The notes: a model not told the origin generated them from the sequence alone. A DNA stretch of 64,000 nucleotides from Cytophagales bacterium (GCA_013297825.1 JAAFIN010000001.1:28566-92565); one strand, 5' to 3'. Positions 25,938 through 34,880 are shown, counted from the first letter of the stretch. A program made the numbers and translations.

Positions 25938-27158
25938 ATGTTCCAAACCAAAAAAATCTGGGCTTTTGTTGCCTTAGCGTTGTGTGGCGGTTGGCAAACC
26001 CTACAAGCTCAATCTACTATTCTTGGACAAGATGATAAGTTAAGACCTATTACAACCGCAGTGCCTTTCTTGGGTATTACGCCTGATTCACGTGCTGGTG
26101 CAATGGGTGATGCAGGTGTAGCAGTAAGCCCAGATGCTAACGCAATGCATTGGAATCCTGCTAAATTGGTATTTTCAGACAAAAAATATGGTGCTTCACT
26201 TTCTTATAATCCTTGGCTTCGCAATCTTGTAAATGATATGTCATTGTCATATCTTTCAGGTTTTTATAAAATAGATGATAAACAAGCGGTTGGATTGGAT
26301 TTGCGTTACTTTAATATGGGCGAAATAGAATATAGAGACCAATCAGGACAGCTTGTAAGTATCCAACGTGCAAGTGAATTTGCTATAGGCGGTGCATATT
26401 CTCGTGCATTATCGCCTAAAATGGGCGTTTCGGTATCAGGTAGATTTATTTATTCTAATATCGCAGGCAACATACAAAATGCTAATCAACAAGAAAGCAA
26501 AGCAGGTGTAACAGGTGCTGCGGATATTGCGTGGTATTATTCTAACCCTGATATGTTCAAAATAGCAGGTCGCCCTACCAAAGTTTCTTTTGGGGCTAAT
26601 CTTTCTAACATTGGTGCAAAAATTTCTTATGTAAATGCAGGAACACAAGATTTTATTCCTACAAATTTACGTTTGGGAACTGCCCTCACCACAAGCCTTG
26701 ACCCAATGGACAAAAATAAACTTACATTGGCAATAGATTTTAATAAATTGATGGTGCCTTCACCGCCACAACGTGATGTGCAAGGCAATATTATAAGTGG
26801 TAGTGACCCACGTAATAAAACTGTATTAAGTGGTATGTTTGGCTCGTTTGCTGATGCACCTGGTGGTTTTTCAGAAGAATTACAAGAATTTACGATGTCA
26901 GTAGGCGCTGAATATTCTTATGATAATCTATTTTTTGCACGTTTGGGACATTTTGGCGAAAATAAAAACAAAGGAAATCGTAAATATTTTACCGTTGGCG
27001 TAGGTTTCCGTTACCAACTATATGCTTTTGATGTAGCATATCTTATTCCACAAGGACAAAATAACCCACTTGCTGAAACATTACGTTTTACAATAGGCAT
27101 CAATTTCCCTGACAAAAATAAAGAAAAAGACAAAACTTTTTCTGAATCAGGAAAATAA
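25938..27158 (+). CDS. porV: Type IX secretion system outer-membrane protein PorV
   Basis: This 406-residue protein matches PorV (LptO), an outer-membrane beta-barrel of the FadL-like fold needed for delivery of type IX secretion substrates. After a signal peptide (MFQTKKIWAFVALALCGG..LQAQ), the segments TTAVPFLGITPDSRAGAMGDAGVA and ANAMHWNPAKL are diagnostic, and the protein ends with barrel strands (FRYQLYAFDVAYLIPQ). I start at ATG 25938; a TTG four codons upstream is less likely. The presence of PorV implies secretion of CTD proteins and possibly gliding. It ends at a hairpin at 27223-27274. Confidence 0.93.
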   Translation: MFQTKKIWAFVALALCGGWQTLQAQSTILGQDDKLRPITTAVPFLGITPDSRAGAMGDAGVAVSPDANAMHWNPAKLVFSDKKYGASLSYNPWLRNLVNDMSLSYLSGFYKIDDKQAVGLDLRYFNMGEIEYRDQSGQLVSIQRASEFAIGGAYSRALSPKMGVSVSGRFIYSNIAGNIQNANQQESKAGVTGAADIAWYYSNPDMFKIAGRPTKVSFGANLSNIGAKISYVNAGTQDFIPTNLRLGTALTTSLDPMDKNKLTLAIDFNKLMVPSPPQRDVQGNIISGSDPRNKTVLSGMFGSFADAPGGFSEELQEFTMSVGAEYSYDNLFFARLGHFGENKNKGNRKYFTVGVGFRYQLYAFDVAYLIPQGQNNPLAETLRFTIGINFPDKNKEKDKTFSESGK

Positions 27159-27167
27159 GAAATTAAT

Positions 27168-27203
27168 GTTAAATGGTGAATGGTAAATGGTAAATGAAAC
27201 AGC
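27168..27203 (+). repeat. AATGGTA..GAAACAGCC array after porV
   Basis: TTAAATGGTGAATGGTAAATGGTAAATGAAACAGCC follows the stop by about 9 nt. It is the downstream polarity of the 7-nt family AATGRTR ending in GAAACAGCC. Confidence 0.85.
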
Positions 27204-27222
27204 CATATCATCAATAACAAAT

Positions 27223-27274
27223 AAAAGTTGAAAACTCAAAATACAATTATTTTGAATTTTCAACTTTATTTTTT
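27223..27274 (+). terminator. Intrinsic terminator for porV
   Basis: AAAGTTGAAAA and CAAAATA pair with TATTTTG and TTTTCAACTTT around a short loop, followed by TTTTTTT. Confidence 0.7.
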
Positions 27275-27309
27275 TAAACCTTGAACTTTAAACCTTAAAC
27301 TTTTCCCCC

Positions 27310-27984
27310 TTGAACTTAGACGATTATTTAGCATTGCACTGCACGCCTGAAAGTGAAGCATTGGCAAAAATTAACCGAAATACGCACCTCAAAACACTAA
27401 AACCTCGTATGCTTTCAGGCAAAGTACAAGGACGGTTTTTGACAATGATAGTGCAGATGTTAAAACCAAATTTTATATTAGAATTAGGTACATTTACAGG
27501 ATATTCTGCGGTATGTATGGCAGAAGGTTTTTCTTCTTATAATTCATCTGCTCATAATATTGGTGCTGAAATTCATACTATAGAGGCAAATGAAGAATTG
27601 GAATATATTATAAAAGAAAATTTTGAAATTTCAGGGTTTTCTGATAAAATTCATCTTTATATTGGTGAGGCAAAAAATATTATTCCAACCATTGACAAAA
27701 AATGGGATTTGGTTTTTATTGACGCAGATAAAGAAAATTATAGCCTTTATTTTGACCTTGTATTGCCTTATGTGAATGTGGGTGGCTTTATTTTGGTGGA
27801 TAATGTGCTTTGGGACGGAAAAGTTTTGCAAGAAAATACAGGAAATCCAGAGAAGTTAGATAAAAAATTAGATAAAAAAACAAAGGCAATTATTGATTTT
27901 AATACTAAAATTATGCAAGATAAAAATGTAGAAAAAATGATTTTGCCTTTGAGAGATGGCATTTTTTTGATTAGGAAGAAATGA
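27310..27984 (+). CDS. Class I SAM-dependent O-methyltransferase (catechol-OMT family)
   Basis: This 224-residue protein belongs to the methyltransferase_3 family. ILELGTFTGYSAVCMAEG (about 56-73) binds SAM, IHTIEANEEL carries the acidic ribose ligand, and the metal-binding acidic residue lies in LVFIDADKENY (about 138-148) with VDNVLWDG (161-168). The start is TTG at 27310, which is the last unit of the TTGAACTT repeat array (TTG AAC TTA = MNL). Homologs start at the same place, so the repeat provides the start codon. The substrate is unknown. Confidence 0.88.
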   Translation: MNLDDYLALHCTPESEALAKINRNTHLKTLKPRMLSGKVQGRFLTMIVQMLKPNFILELGTFTGYSAVCMAEGFSSYNSSAHNIGAEIHTIEANEELEYIIKENFEISGFSDKIHLYIGEAKNIIPTIDKKWDLVFIDADKENYSLYFDLVLPYVNVGGFILVDNVLWDGKVLQENTGNPEKLDKKLDKKTKAIIDFNTKIMQDKNVEKMILPLRDGIFLIRKK

Positions 27985-28027
27985 GGGAAAAGGTGTCAGG
28001 TGTCAGGAAGAAGGTGTCAGGAATAAT
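27984..28027 (+). repeat. GGTGTCAGG array after the O-methyltransferase
   Basis: AAAAGGTGTCAGGTGTCAGGAAGAAGGTGTCAGGAAT begins at the stop codon. It is the downstream polarity; the form CCTGACACC precedes the leftward gene at 57984. Confidence 0.8.
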
Positions 28028-28049
28028 TTTTTTAATATTTGTCCCCTAA

Positions 28050-28958
28050 CTACTGATTCCTGATTACTAAAAATCTATCTTTTTCTCTAAAATCTTTATG
28101 CAAAATAATATTTTGAAAATTGTGTTTTTTTGATAGTGAAATCATTTCATTTCCAAAACTTTCATTTATTTCAAAAAAAATATGTCCATCATCTTTTAAA
28201 AAATTTTGGGCAAAAATTAAGATTTTTTCATAAAAAATCAATGGATTTTCATTTTCTACAAATAATGCCAAATGTGGCTCAAAATCCAATACATTTTTTT
28301 GCATATCTTTTTTCTCATATTCACAGATATAAGGTGGATTGCTTACGATAATGTCTAATTTTTGATTAAAAGCATTATTTTTTGAAATAGTATTTTCTAA
28401 AGTAATATCTTTTAAAATATCTTGTTCAAAAAAATTGATGTTTTGAATATTATTCAAAATTTTATTTTCTTTTGCTAATTCCAATGCCTTCAAACTTATA
28501 TCTGTTGCAAAAACAACCGCATTTTTGAAAAAATTAGCCAAAGAAAGTCCAATACAACCTGTGCCTGTGCAAATATCTGCAATCTGAAAATTGCTATTTT
28601 TTGGAAAAGAATTTTGTATCAAAAACATCAATTCTTCGGTTTCAGGGCGAGGAATAAGTGCATTTTTGGAGGTTTTTATACGAAGATTATCAAAAAAAGT
28701 ATAACCTAAAATATGTTGTAAAGGCTCATTTTGAGCAATTCTTTCCATAAAATTAGCTAACATTTGATTTTTTTCTAAAAAAATATTTTCTTCTAATGTG
28801 ATTTTTTTATCCAATAAAATATCTAATTTTTTTAAATCAAAAATTTCTTCTAAAAAATAATAAGCAATCGTTTGAATTTCATTGGTAGAAATTTGTGCGT
28901 TTTTTGCTAAAATCGCAGAAAAACAATCATTAAAAAGGGATTTGGAGGAAAAGTTCAA
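28050..28958 (-). CDS. prmC: Release-factor glutamine N5-methyltransferase
   Basis: This 302-residue protein (PrmC/HemK) methylates the GGQ glutamine of peptide release factors. The NPPY motif is at 207-210 (VSNPPYICEYEK), the SAM site is ADICTGTGCIGLSL (127-140), and LIPRPETEEL (101-110) is the typical family segment. The start TTG at 28958 (MNFSSKSLF) is the inner unit of the adjoining TTGAACTTT array, so the start codon is repeat-derived. It faces rsmA divergently; both are translation-related. Confidence 0.94.
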   Translation of the reverse strand: MNFSSKSLFNDCFSAILAKNAQISTNEIQTIAYYFLEEIFDLKKLDILLDKKITLEENIFLEKNQMLANFMERIAQNEPLQHILGYTFFDNLRIKTSKNALIPRPETEELMFLIQNSFPKNSNFQIADICTGTGCIGLSLANFFKNAVVFATDISLKALELAKENKILNNIQNINFFEQDILKDITLENTISKNNAFNQKLDIIVSNPPYICEYEKKDMQKNVLDFEPHLALFVENENPLIFYEKILIFAQNFLKDDGHIFFEINESFGNEMISLSKKHNFQNIILHKDFREKDRFLVIRNQ

Positions 28959-29057
28959 GGTTTAAGGTTTAAAGTTTAAGGTTTAAAGTTTAAGGTTTAA
29001 AGTTCAAGGTTTAAAGTTCAAGGTTCAAAAAGTTCAAGGTTCAAAAAGTTCAAAAAG
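28955..29057 (-). repeat. TTRAACY array upstream of prmC
   Basis: The plus strand reads AAGTTCAAGGTTTAAGGTTTAAAGTTTAAGG and so on for about 100 bp. On the prmC strand this is CCTTAAACTTTAAACC..TTGAACTTT, and its last unit is the TTG start codon. Confidence 0.9.
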
Positions 29058-29082
29058 TTCAAAAATTTAATTTGTATTTAAT

Positions 29083-29165
29083 CCTGCCAATCTTATAATC
29101 CTCTAATCCTGCTCTTATTTGGCTGTTTATTCATAATTCATAATTTATAATTCATAATTCATCAT
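29083..29165. repeat. ATCCTGC and ATAATTCAT arrays
   Basis: TAATCCTGCCAATCTTATAA and TCCTCTAATCCTGC (AGGATTT family, inverted) are followed by ATAATTCATAATTTATAATT (GAATTAT family, inverted). They make up the rest of the 333-bp prmC-rsmA gap together with the array at 28955. Confidence 0.75.
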
Positions 29166-29186
29166 TAAAATCGCTAATTTTTTATT

Positions 29187-29194
29187 TAGTTTTG
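29187..29194 (+). promoter_or_regulatory. -7 box upstream of rsmA
   Basis: TAGTTTTG fits TAnnTTTG and lies about 98 nt before the ATG at 29292. No TTTG stands at the right -33 distance. Confidence 0.35.
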
Positions 29195-29291
29195 CATTTT
29201 ATTCCACTTTTTTAAATGCTTTCAAACTTTAAATCATAAATACATCAGAATTTTGTATTTTTCTGACTATTTTTACCTCCTTAAAATTTTA

Positions 29292-30170
29292 ATGAAAAAG
29301 AAAAAAAAACAATACTTTTCTACTTTTACTTTTGCAAAAAATGAAGATGGAAAAAATCCTAATTACAAAGAAAGTAAAAAAGACTTTGTAGCACCCAAAA
29401 AACAACTTGGGCAACACTTTCTTACTTCACTTCCCATTGCCCAGCAAATCGTGGAAAGCCTCACACCAGACAAAGATGCTTACACCGTAGAAGTAGGTGC
29501 AGGTACAGGGGTTTTGACAGAATTGTTGCTAAAAACGGTGGAAAATGACAAGTTTTTTGTGGTAGAAATTGATTTGGAATCCATCAATTATTTACAAAAA
29601 AAATATCCAAACCTCCAATTTTCACAAAAAGATGTTTTAGAAACCAATCCAAAAGAATGGTTTTTGGATAAATTACCTGATGAAAATACAAAATTTCGCT
29701 TAATAAGCAATTTTCCTTATAATATTTCTTCCCAAATATTTTTTAAAATATTGGATTATAAACACCAAGTAACCGAAGTTGTGGGAATGTTGCAGGAAGA
29801 AGTTGCAAGGCGTTTTTGTGCCAAACCAAAAACCAAAGATTATGGTATTTTGAGCGTGTTTTTACAGGCATATTACGACTTAGAATATCTTTTTCAAGTA
29901 CCGCCAGAAGTTTTTAATCCACCACCCAAAGTATATTCAGGCGTAATTCGTTTGAAAAGAAATGATGTAGAAAAATTGGATTGTGATGAAAAAAAATTTC
30001 GTGCTTTGGTAAAATTAGGTTTTAATCAACGCAGAAAAACGCTAAGAAATGCCCTAAAAACACTTAATATTTCAGCAGAAAATTTAGAAAATCCACTTTT
30101 TGAATTACGTGCAGAAGCATTGAGCGTAGCAGATTGGGTATTTTTGACAAATCTTTTAGAAAAGCCTTAA
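29292..30170 (+). CDS. rsmA: 16S rRNA (adenine1518/1519-N6)-dimethyltransferase
   Basis: This 292-residue enzyme (KsgA) dimethylates two adjacent adenines near the 3' end of 16S rRNA. KKQLGQHFL opens the family domain, VEVGAGTGVLTELLL binds SAM, and LISNFPYNISSQIF contains the NxPY-type catalytic motif. The C-terminal FNQRRKTLRNAL is typical. I start at ATG 29292 (MKKKKKQYFST); a TTG at 29253 would add 13 non-homologous residues. The first 35 residues are a lysine-rich extension. Its stop overlaps the stop of the convergent FKBP gene by 4 nt. Confidence 0.95.
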   Translation: MKKKKKQYFSTFTFAKNEDGKNPNYKESKKDFVAPKKQLGQHFLTSLPIAQQIVESLTPDKDAYTVEVGAGTGVLTELLLKTVENDKFFVVEIDLESINYLQKKYPNLQFSQKDVLETNPKEWFLDKLPDENTKFRLISNFPYNISSQIFFKILDYKHQVTEVVGMLQEEVARRFCAKPKTKDYGILSVFLQAYYDLEYLFQVPPEVFNPPPKVYSGVIRLKRNDVEKLDCDEKKFRALVKLGFNQRRKTLRNALKTLNISAENLENPLFELRAEALSVADWVFLTNLLEKP

Positions 30171-31261
30171 TTTATTCCTAATTTCTTTTTAGCATCTTTT
30201 TCATTTTGTTTGTTGCGTTCTTGAATATCTTTTTTCTTTTTTTCTTCATTTTTCTTAGCTTCTTTTTCTTTCTTCTTTTTTTCTTCTGCGAGGATTTCGC
30301 CTTTATTTTCTATGACCAATTTGTGTGCAATAATATCCACAAAATCAATTTGCCACATTACGCAAGTATTTGGTGGCACGATATCCCCTACCCATTTTTC
30401 GTCGTGTGCGAGGTGTGCAGGCACATAAAATTTTGCTCTTGCACCTTTTTTTAACAATAACATAATTTCATCTAAAAAAGGCATCACAAATTTTTCACCC
30501 ACAGGAAATTCCAAATTTCTACCATCTTGGTCAGAACTTGCGTATTCTTGGTCTTGGTTATTGATGGAATATGCTTTATACATCACGCTTACCACATCAC
30601 TTTTTACAGGAAAATCGCCTTCACCTTCATTTATGATTTGATACCAAACCCCTGTATAAGTTTTTTTCCAAAGCGGAGAAGGGTTTTTTGCGACATATTT
30701 TGCCAAAACTTCATTATCACGTTTTTGTTTATCAAATAAAATTTGGGCTTTTTCTGCATCTACTTGTTCTATGTTGCGAGCTTCCAAAACTTTTATGGTG
30801 TATTTTACATCTTGGGCATTTTTCAAAAATTTTGGAGGATATTTTTTGATAGCATCATACAAAGAAGCCACAGGAACGTAAAATGTAGCACTGTCGTGAA
30901 CGTGCAGAAGCAACAATAATTCATTCAAAAAACCTCTATCCGCAAAACGGTGGTCATCTGTAAAAGTATAACCAATTTTGGGTTTTGCGTGGAATGTGGT
31001 TTTGAGAACAGAATCTTTTTCGGTAGAAGTTTGGAGATGAAATGTAACATATTCTTTTTTCACAATTCTTTTTCCTTGTTTTTCGTGGTGTTTTTTATCT
31101 ATTTTTTTGGCTGGGTGAATGATATATTTTACATCATAATTGCGGTTGTTGATATTGACATTTGCGTGGTGAAAATGTTTTTGGGCAAATATTTTTTGTT
31201 GAAATAAAATCAAAAAAGACAAACTTAATAATAAAATTTGTAACAAAAATTGAATTTTCAT
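30167..31261 (-). CDS. Exported protein with two FKBP-type PPIase domains
   Basis: This 364-residue protein has a signal peptide (1-26, LFQQKIFAQ). Two FKBP-like modules are visible at about 60-160 and 205-315 (GVWYQIINEGEGDFPVKSDVVSVMYKAY..GRNLEFPVGEKFV..FLDEIMLLLKKGARAKFYVPAHLAHDE). The tail 320-364 is a charged K/E coiled-coil. FKBP enzymes catalyse prolyl isomerisation during folding of exported proteins. The first module lacks several usual active-site aromatic residues and may be non-catalytic. A -7 box TAATTTTG stands at 31310-31303. Confidence 0.82.
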   Translation of the reverse strand: MKIQFLLQILLLSLSFLILFQQKIFAQKHFHHANVNINNRNYDVKYIIHPAKKIDKKHHEKQGKRIVKKEYVTFHLQTSTEKDSVLKTTFHAKPKIGYTFTDDHRFADRGFLNELLLLLHVHDSATFYVPVASLYDAIKKYPPKFLKNAQDVKYTIKVLEARNIEQVDAEKAQILFDKQKRDNEVLAKYVAKNPSPLWKKTYTGVWYQIINEGEGDFPVKSDVVSVMYKAYSINNQDQEYASSDQDGRNLEFPVGEKFVMPFLDEIMLLLKKGARAKFYVPAHLAHDEKWVGDIVPPNTCVMWQIDFVDIIAHKLVIENKGEILAEEKKKKEKEAKKNEEKKKKDIQERNKQNEKDAKKKLGIN

Positions 31262-31407
31262 ATTGATTTTTCCTTTTAAAAAAACGTTAATTTTACAATG
31301 AACAAAATTATTGATTTTTTTTGAAAAATTTACATTTTTTGTTGGAAACTACATTAAAATATAAAAACAAAATATAATTTGGTAAAAACAATAAAAATAT
31401 AAAAAAT

Positions 31408-31455
31408 ACTGTATTTTTAAAATTAAATTTTGAATTTAATTTTTAAAAATACAGT
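31408..31455. terminator. AT-rich palindrome after clpP
   Basis: TACTGTATTTTTAAAATTAA (arm 31408-31430) pairs with the arm ending ATACAGTA at 31455, with one bulged T. It lies 36 nt after the leftward clpP stop and looks like its terminator. Confidence 0.65.
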
Positions 31456-31491
31456 AGTTTTTTTGTGATTTTAGGAAAAAAAATAAAAAAA

Positions 31492-32103
31492 TTAAATTTT
31501 TTCTACCAATTTATCTACAATGCCATAAGCAATAGCTTCTTTGGCATCTAACCAATAATCTCTATCAAAATCTTTCATTACTTTTTCAAAAGTCTGACCG
31601 CAATTTTGGGCTAAAATTCTTGCACCCATTTCTTTGGTTTTGATAATTTGGCGTGCATTTATTTCAATATCAACTGCTTTTCCTTGAAAATATCCACCAA
31701 TACTTGGTTGATGTATCATTACTTCACCACTTGGATAAATAGACCTTTTGCCTTTCGCACCGCCAGAAAGCAAGATAGAACCCATTGATGCAGCAAGTCC
31801 CATACAAACCGTTGCAACAGGAGAGCTAATCATTTGCATTGTGTCATAAATCACCATTCCAGCAGTAACCAAACCACCAGGAGAATTGATAAAAAGCGTA
31901 ATTTCTTCGCCTGGTTTATCAGCTTCCAAATACATCAATCTATTTACCACATCTTTGGCGGTTACATCTGTAACTGCACCCCAAAGGAATATTTGACGTT
32001 TTTCTAAAAATTTTTTGCCAAACATTTGGGCTTCGCCCATCATTTCTGCTATTTGTTTGGTAGGAGTTGTTACTTCCTCATCATCATCTTCAAATTTTAT
32101 CAT
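31492..32103 (-). CDS. clpP: ATP-dependent Clp protease proteolytic subunit (paralog 1)
   Basis: This 203-residue serine protease subunit forms the chamber served by ClpX/ClpC. The nucleophile is in MGLAASMGSILL, the histidine in EVMIHQPSIGG and the aspartate in DFDRDYWLDAKEA. The N-terminal 30 residues are an acidic extension (EDDDEEVTTPTKQ). It lies downstream of a second clpP gene in the same direction, separated by about 200 bp of repeats. Two different ClpP proteins can make mixed tetradecamers. Confidence 0.95.
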   Translation of the reverse strand: MIKFEDDDEEVTTPTKQIAEMMGEAQMFGKKFLEKRQIFLWGAVTDVTAKDVVNRLMYLEADKPGEEITLFINSPGGLVTAGMVIYDTMQMISSPVATVCMGLAASMGSILLSGGAKGKRSIYPSGEVMIHQPSIGGYFQGKAVDIEINARQIIKTKEMGARILAQNCGQTFEKVMKDFDRDYWLDAKEAIAYGIVDKLVEKI

Positions 32104-32305
32104 AAAAAAAGGGTTTAAAAGTTCAAGGTTTAAGGTTCAAAGAAGTTCAAAAAGGGTTCAAAGAAGTTCAAAAAGGGTTCAAAAGGGTTCAAAGAAGTTC
32201 AAAAAGAGTTCAAAGAATTTTAAAATACTTTTTGAGCCTTTGGATATTTTGAGCTTTTTGAACATTTGAGCTTTTTAAGCTTTTTGAACATTTGAACTTT
32301 TTATT
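32104..32305 (-). repeat. Repeat arrays between the two clpP genes
   Basis: From 32110 to about 32220 the plus strand reads AAGTTCAAGG..GGGTTCAAAGAAG (upstream polarity for clpP paralog 1). From about 32228 to 32300 it reads TTTTGAGCC..TTTTTGAACATTTGAGC (downstream polarity for clpP paralog 2). The switch between the two halves matches the gene boundary. Confidence 0.85.
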
Positions 32306-32321
32306 TCGGTTGTCTAACAAG

Positions 32322-32575
32322 CACTTCATCAATCAAACCATATTCTTTTGCTTGGTCAGCTTTAAGCCAAAAATCACGGTCACTGTCTTGATAAATTTGC
32401 TCAAAAGTTTTGCCTGTGTGTTCTGCAATAATGTGATAAAGTTCATCACACTTCATCAATCAAACCATATTCTTTTGCTTGGTCAGCTTTAAGCCAAAAA
32501 TCACGGTCACTGTCTTGATAAATTTGCTCAAAAGTTTTGCCTGTGTGTTCTGCAATAATGTGATAAAGTTCATCA
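32322..32575 (-). repeat. 127-bp exact tandem duplication in the 3' end of clpP paralog 2
   Basis: Positions 32322-32448 and 32449-32575 are identical. The unit is not a multiple of three (127 = 42x3+1), so the frame shifts at the junction and a TGA follows at once. The remnant 3' copy still ends with the expected residues GLIDEVLVRQPK and a stop near 32303. Confidence 0.92.
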
Positions 32576-33156
32576 CGCAACGAAAGAATAAGTTTTGCAT
32601 TGATTTCAATATCAGAACTTTGTCCGCCTGCTCCACCGCTTGGTTGGTGAATCATAATGCGAGAATGTTTTAAAGATACACGTTTGCCTTTTTCGCCCGC
32701 ACAAAGAAGTACCGCACCCATTGATGCTGCGAGTCCTACGCATATTGTAGAAACATCAGGCTTGATATAACTCATTGTATCATAAATACCCAAACCTGCA
32801 TACACAGAGCCACCAGGCGAATTGATATACATTACAATATCCCTGCGTGCATCAGCAGATTCCAAAAACAATAATTGTGCAGTGATAATATTACCAATAT
32901 AATCGTCAATAGGCGTACCCAAGAAAATAATCCTGTCCATCATCAAGCGAGAAAATACATCAATTTCTGCAAAGCGAGTAGGACGTTCTTCTATGATAGA
33001 ACGTGTCATATCTTCCACAGGGCTAATATATGAGGCGTTGATGTGTTGGAGATAGCTATCCACGTGTGAGCCATTGATGCCCATTCCTTTTACTGCATAT
33101 TTGCGAAACTCTTGTTGATTGAGCATTTTTCGCATATATTCGTGGTCGTTGTTCAT
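32446..33156 (-). CDS. clpP: ATP-dependent Clp protease proteolytic subunit (paralog 2), 3' end truncated by duplication
   Basis: This 236-residue ClpP has the triad in [12 protein letters not shown] (Ser), [11 protein letters not shown] (His) and [13 protein letters not shown] (Asp). The last six residues expected from the duplicated copy (LVRQPK) are missing because a 127-bp tandem duplication (32322-32575) puts a TGA after GLIDEV. All catalytic residues are upstream of the break, so the protein may still fold, but the C-terminal strand end touches the ClpX-binding face. The second copy of the 3' end is now untranslated. The duplication could be real or an assembly artefact. Confidence 0.9.
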   Translation of the reverse strand: MNNDHEYMRKMLNQQEFRKYAVKGMGINGSHVDSYLQHINASYISPVEDMTRSIIEERPTRFAEIDVFSRLMMDRIIFLGTPIDDYIGNIITAQLLFLESADARRDIVMYINSPGGSVYAGLGIYDTMSYIKPDVSTICVGLAASMGAVLLCAGEKGKRVSLKHSRIMIHQPSGGAGGQSSDIEINAKLILSLRDELYHIIAEHTGKTFEQIYQDSDRDFWLKADQAKEYGLIDEV

Positions 33157-33613
33157 ATCAAAGTTTAAGGTTTAAAAGTTTAAAGTTTAAAAATGTTCAA
33201 TTTAAACAAAAAACTTAAATTTTGTAAAAAAAATGAGTTGATTATTATAATCCAATTATGATTATTCAATTATATGTGTGTGTAAAAAAACAGAAATTCA
33301 AATAAATATCAATTTTATCAAAAAAGCAAATTTATTTTTTAATTCTTATTTTATTTCAAAAGTTTGTTTTTCAAATTTTTAACCAAAAATAAAAAATATA
33401 CATTTTTAATATTTTTTAAGCCATTTTGTCATATACAAGCGGTTATGTTGGCAGAAAAGAAGTTTAAAGGTTCAAAAAAGTTTAAAAAGCTCAAAAAGTT
33501 TAAAAAGTCTTAAAAAAGGATTGAAACATTTGAGCGTTTGAATATTTAAACATTTGAACTTTCATTTTTTTTGAACTTTCTAAAAAAAAGTAGATATTTG
33601 TATAAATTTTTAT
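33157..33613. other. 457-bp divergent region with three repeat patches
   Basis: 33158-33196 (AAAGTTTAAGG..) and 33458-33515 (GGTTCAAAAAAGTTTAAAAAGC) are in the polarity expected upstream of the leftward clpP. 33530-33570 (TTTGAGCGTTTGAATATTTAAAC) is in the polarity expected upstream of the rightward permease gene. The rest is AT-rich without frames. Confidence 0.65.
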
Positions 33614-34459
33614 ATGGATATTCAACGTTTATTATTGGAGTTTTTTTCTAATCCTAATGCACAATGGGTGCTTTTGGGTGTGCTTTCTATCAGTGTATCT
33701 GCGGGAATGGTAGGAACGTTTGCGTATTTACGCAAACAATCTTTGGTGGGTGATGCCCTTTCTCACGCTATTTTGCCAGGAATTGCGATTGCTTTTATGC
33801 TCACACACACCAAACAAACGTGGGTTTTGCTTTTGGGTGCAACTGTTGCAGGAGCTTTAGCATTGGCAAGTATTGATTATATCGTACAACAAACTAAGTT
33901 AAAAAGTGATACTGCGATTTCGGTGGTATTGTCTGTTTTTTTTGGGTTGGGTACATTTTTATTAACCAAAATCCAACAAGATGGCAGAGGCGAACAATCA
34001 GGTTTGGATAAATTTCTGTTGGGACGTGTTGCGTCTTTGGTGTGGGAAGATGTGCTGGTGTTAGGATTGATGAGTTTGTTTTTAATGGTATTGTTATGGT
34101 GGTATTATCCTTTGCTTCGTTTGTGGACATTTGATATGAATTATGCCCAAAGCGTAGGTTTTAAATTACAAAAAATGCGTTTTTTGTTTTCGTTTATGAT
34201 GATTTTGTCAGTTTCAATAGGTATTCAAGCGGTTGGGGTTATTTTGATGTCTGCTTTATTGATTACGCCTGCTGCCTCAGCACGTTATTGGACAAATAAT
34301 CTTAGAAATATGCTTTTTATTGCTGGATTTTTTGGGGCGATTGCTGGATTTTTTGGGGCAATTATTTCATTTTCATACCCCAAAACGCCAACAGGTGCAT
34401 CAATGGTGATGGTTTTGGCAGTGATTGCTATGATTTCGGTGTTTTTTGGGAAAAAATGA
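33614..34459 (+). CDS. Metal ABC transporter permease (ZnuB/MntB/SitD family)
   Basis: This 281-residue membrane protein has about eight hydrophobic segments and the ABC-3 family sentences LRKQSLVGDALSHAILPGIAIAF (about 40-62), LKSDTAISVVLSVFFGLG and ALLITPAASARYW. It would carry zinc, manganese or iron across the inner membrane with a binding protein and an ATPase. Neither is adjacent; the ABC ATPase at 51.3 kb looks like a different family. The substrate cannot be decided. Confidence 0.92.
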   Translation: MDIQRLLLEFFSNPNAQWVLLGVLSISVSAGMVGTFAYLRKQSLVGDALSHAILPGIAIAFMLTHTKQTWVLLLGATVAGALALASIDYIVQQTKLKSDTAISVVLSVFFGLGTFLLTKIQQDGRGEQSGLDKFLLGRVASLVWEDVLVLGLMSLFLMVLLWWYYPLLRLWTFDMNYAQSVGFKLQKMRFLFSFMMILSVSIGIQAVGVILMSALLITPAASARYWTNNLRNMLFIAGFFGAIAGFFGAIISFSYPKTPTGASMVMVLAVIAMISVFFGKK

Positions 34460-34466
34460 AATTCTT

Positions 34467-34721
34467 TAGATACTGAGAACTGCGGAAAAGTACTAAAAAG
34501 TATTTTTTAACGATTTTAAGCAATCTTTTCTTTATAAAAAATATCTAAAAAATAAATTTTACAACTAAAAAAAAAGGTCTGTCTGTACCGTAGCTTGTGG
34601 AGGTCTGACCTTTTTTTATCTACTAAAATTTGTGGTTAAAAATCTCAAAAAATATCGTCAGACCTTCGTAAACTACGGTACAGACGATATTTTTTGAGAT
34701 TTCCGCAGTTCCCAGTAGATA
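34467..34721. mobile_element. Structured inverted-repeat element (MITE- or RNA-like), about 255 bp
   Basis: The ends ACTGAGAACTGCGGAAA (34472-34488) and its inverted match TTTCCGCAGTTCCCAGT (34700-34716) agree in 16 of 17 positions. Inside are a nested 27-nt inverted repeat beginning CTGTACCGTAG (34583-34609 and 34657-34683), a hairpin AAAAAAGGTC..GACCTTTTTT (34568-34618) and a long stem AATCTCAAAAAATATCGTC..GACGATATTTTTTGAGATT (34640-34702). It is noncoding and unlike other parts of the window. Confidence 0.65.
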
Positions 34722-34840
34722 AAACCATTTTAGAACACAGATTTTTTATTTTTCCGTAAAATTTTGATGTTTTTTTATCAATTTTTAGATTTCATTTTAA
34801 AACCCCTATTCTTACAAAAAGACAAACAAAATATTATTTG

Positions 34841-34880
34841 GCTGTTTCATTCATCATTTAACATTTATCATTCAACATTT
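34841..34880 (-). repeat. GGCTGTTTCATTCATC array after the DUF58 gene
   Basis: GGCTGTTTCATTCATCATTT, then AACATTTATCATTCAACATTTATTT, runs into the stop of the leftward DUF58 gene. On its coding strand this is AAATGTTGAATG..GAAACAGCC, the downstream polarity. Confidence 0.85.

Noticed and set aside
29253..29291. TTG start of rsmA (MYFSDYF)
   Set aside because: It adds non-homologous residues; an ATG stands at 29292 in front of the lysine-rich extension.
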